Shown: one piece after another, positions 5,909-6,465 of the stretch
Position numbering within the stretch: the first letter of the stretch is position 1
Layout: each line of letters opens with the position of its first letter
Translations under genes and position numbers: made by a program
The notes under the pieces: model-generated
The model's input: the letters and a program-made list of their open reading frames with translations, nothing else
What the model was told of the DNA's origin: nothing
Databases searched by the model: none
Assembly: GCA_937973575.1 (NCBI GenBank)
Contig: CALJKH010000060.1
Location: forward strand, 1-6,465
Direction of reading: 5' to 3'
DNA from: an uncultured Solirubrobacterales bacterium
GTDB taxonomy: Bacteria; Actinomycetota; Thermoleophilia; Solirubrobacterales; Solirubrobacteraceae
Length of the DNA: 6,465 bases

Positions 5909-6465
5909 AACGCACTCACAATTCTTTCCCCAGGAGGGGACAGTAGGTCGCCGACGAGATGAATTGAGCCAGTTACAAGCACCACACCATCCTTGCCAGC
6001 TTCAGCCCGGGCTGCCGCAACTGCAGAGTTCACGCCAGATTCAGAGCTGATTGCGGCAGTGGGAATCCCGGCCTCCTGGCAGACGGAAACGAGGCTTGCG
6101 CTGTCAAGCGCCCGCGGGTTCAACGGCTCGGTCACAACAACACTTGTCAGTGCGGGAGCCAACTCACGCACGAAGGCGAGGGAGTCCTTGTCCGCCAGCA
6201 TCCCAAGCACCGCTGTTACGGCCCTCCCCTTCGCCTCTTGTGTGATTGCCTCCGCAAGTCGCTTGGCGCCGTGACCGTTGTGGGCCGCGTCGACGAAGGT
6301 AAGGGGCTCTTGATCCACGATCATCATCCGCCCTGCAACCTCAACCTCCGCGGCGGCCGCGATCAGGCGTTCGGTGTCGTGTTCGGTGCCGACCGTGATG
6401 CGCAGATAGGGTGCCGTGCGCGGCTTGTTGAAATGCCGGACCAGTACGGCCCGCTCGCGCAGCCC
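5905..6465 (-). CDS. folC: Folylpolyglutamate synthase / dihydrofolate synthase, C-terminal part
   Basis: The frame is open from the right edge to a TGA at 5907-5905, but only about 5905-6345 looks like FolC. That part is the C-terminal Mur-ligase-type domain of the cytoplasmic enzyme that adds glutamate to folates. Recognisable landmarks in order are VAGRM, VDAAHNGHGAKRLAEA (family consensus D-G-A-H-N-P, here with Ala for Gly), AVLGMLADKD, TEPLNPRAL and the terminal VLVTGSIHLVGDLL. The N-terminal ATP-binding two thirds, with the P-loop, are missing. Upstream of about 6345 the frame encodes a HisC-like sequence instead, so the apparent fusion is probably artificial. In actinobacteria folC commonly lies upstream of ndk and the mre genes, as here. 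The stop overlaps the start of the next small gene by ATGA, which suggests translational coupling. The ATG at 6327 is internal and not the true start. Confidence 0.88.
   Translation of the reverse strand, partial: GLRERAVLVRHFNKPRTAPYLRITVGTEHDTERLIAAAAEVEVAGRMMIVDQEPLTFVDAAHNGHGAKRLAEAITQEAKGRAVTAVLGMLADKDSLAFVRELAPALTSVVVTEPLNPRALDSASLVSVCQEAGIPTAAISSESGVNSAVAAARAEAGKDGVVLVTGSIHLVGDLLSPPGERIVSAL
6346..6465 (-). CDS. hisC: Histidinol-phosphate aminotransferase C-terminal fragment (probably chimeric)
   Basis: Read from the right edge on the minus strand, the 40 codons give a peptide containing ERAVLVRHFNKPR and APYLRITVGT. These are hallmarks of the last part of histidinol-phosphate aminotransferase, the PLP enzyme of histidine synthesis. 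The Arg in YLRITVGT corresponds to the conserved late Arg of this aminotransferase family. Only the C-terminal end of a protein usually about 350 residues long is present, and it has no stop of its own: it runs in frame into FolC at about 6345. The piece is richer in G+C (70 of 105 bases in 6361-6465 by hand count) than the adjoining folC stretch (33 of 60 in 5941-6000). hisC is not an expected neighbour of folC here. I infer a foreign fragment joined by assembly or amplification. The family call is fairly firm; the chimera is an inference. Confidence 0.72.

Noticed and set aside
6348..6360. Adjacent CCGCGG and GCGGCCGC sites at the HisC-FolC join, suggesting a cloning vector
   Set aside because: The bases encode a plain Ala-rich stretch in G+C-rich coding sequence and no other vector sequence is seen.

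Overview
The window is the rod-shape (elongasome) locus of a bacterium, very probably an actinobacterium, with all real genes on the minus strand. Read in the direction of transcription (from high to low coordinates) the order is folC (C-terminal part), a 37-residue membrane peptide, a membrane-anchored double zinc-ribbon protein, ndk, maf, mreB, mreC, mreD and mrdA (PBP2). This is close to the actinobacterial order known from Streptomyces (folC, a small membrane protein gene, ndk, mreB, mreC, mreD, pbp2, rodA). The zinc-ribbon gene, the inserted maf and the protein style suggest a Thermoleophilia-like lineage, but the moderate G+C makes that a guess, not a determination.

Layout: 5905-6345 is the C-terminal domain of folylpolyglutamate synthase. 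It is followed, with an ATGA overlap, by a small single-span membrane protein (5795-5908). A gap of about 100 bases containing a perfect 7-bp hairpin precedes the GTG-started zinc-ribbon gene (5070-5690). Next come ndk (4630-5034) and maf (4073-4633, TTG start overlapping the ndk stop). After a 94-base gap the compact block mreB-mreC-mreD-mrdA runs from 3978 to the left end, with gaps of 17 and 2 bases and a 4-base overlap. MreB, MreC, MreD and PBP2 work together to guide side-wall peptidoglycan synthesis. Ndk, Maf and FolC supply or clean up nucleotide and folate pools.

The most important observation is that both ends of the window look chimeric. On the left, the mrdA frame is good PBP2 up to about position 283, just after the catalytic Ser-x-x-Lys. 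It then turns in frame into about 117 bases resembling a clan AA retropepsin-like aspartic protease (166-282), and then into about 180 bases encoding a proteobacterial-type ClpA C-terminal AAA+ segment in another frame (2-181). On the right, FolC is fused in frame to about 120 bases encoding the C-terminus of histidinol-phosphate aminotransferase (6346-6465). Short unrelated coding fragments joined at short shared stretches are most simply explained as assembly or amplification chimeras. The outer 285 bases on the left and 120 bases on the right should not be trusted as part of this genome. I see no mobile element, CRISPR array, tRNA or rRNA, and no convincing novel defence or other accessory system. 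The genuine under-described items are the 37-residue peptide and the zinc-ribbon protein.
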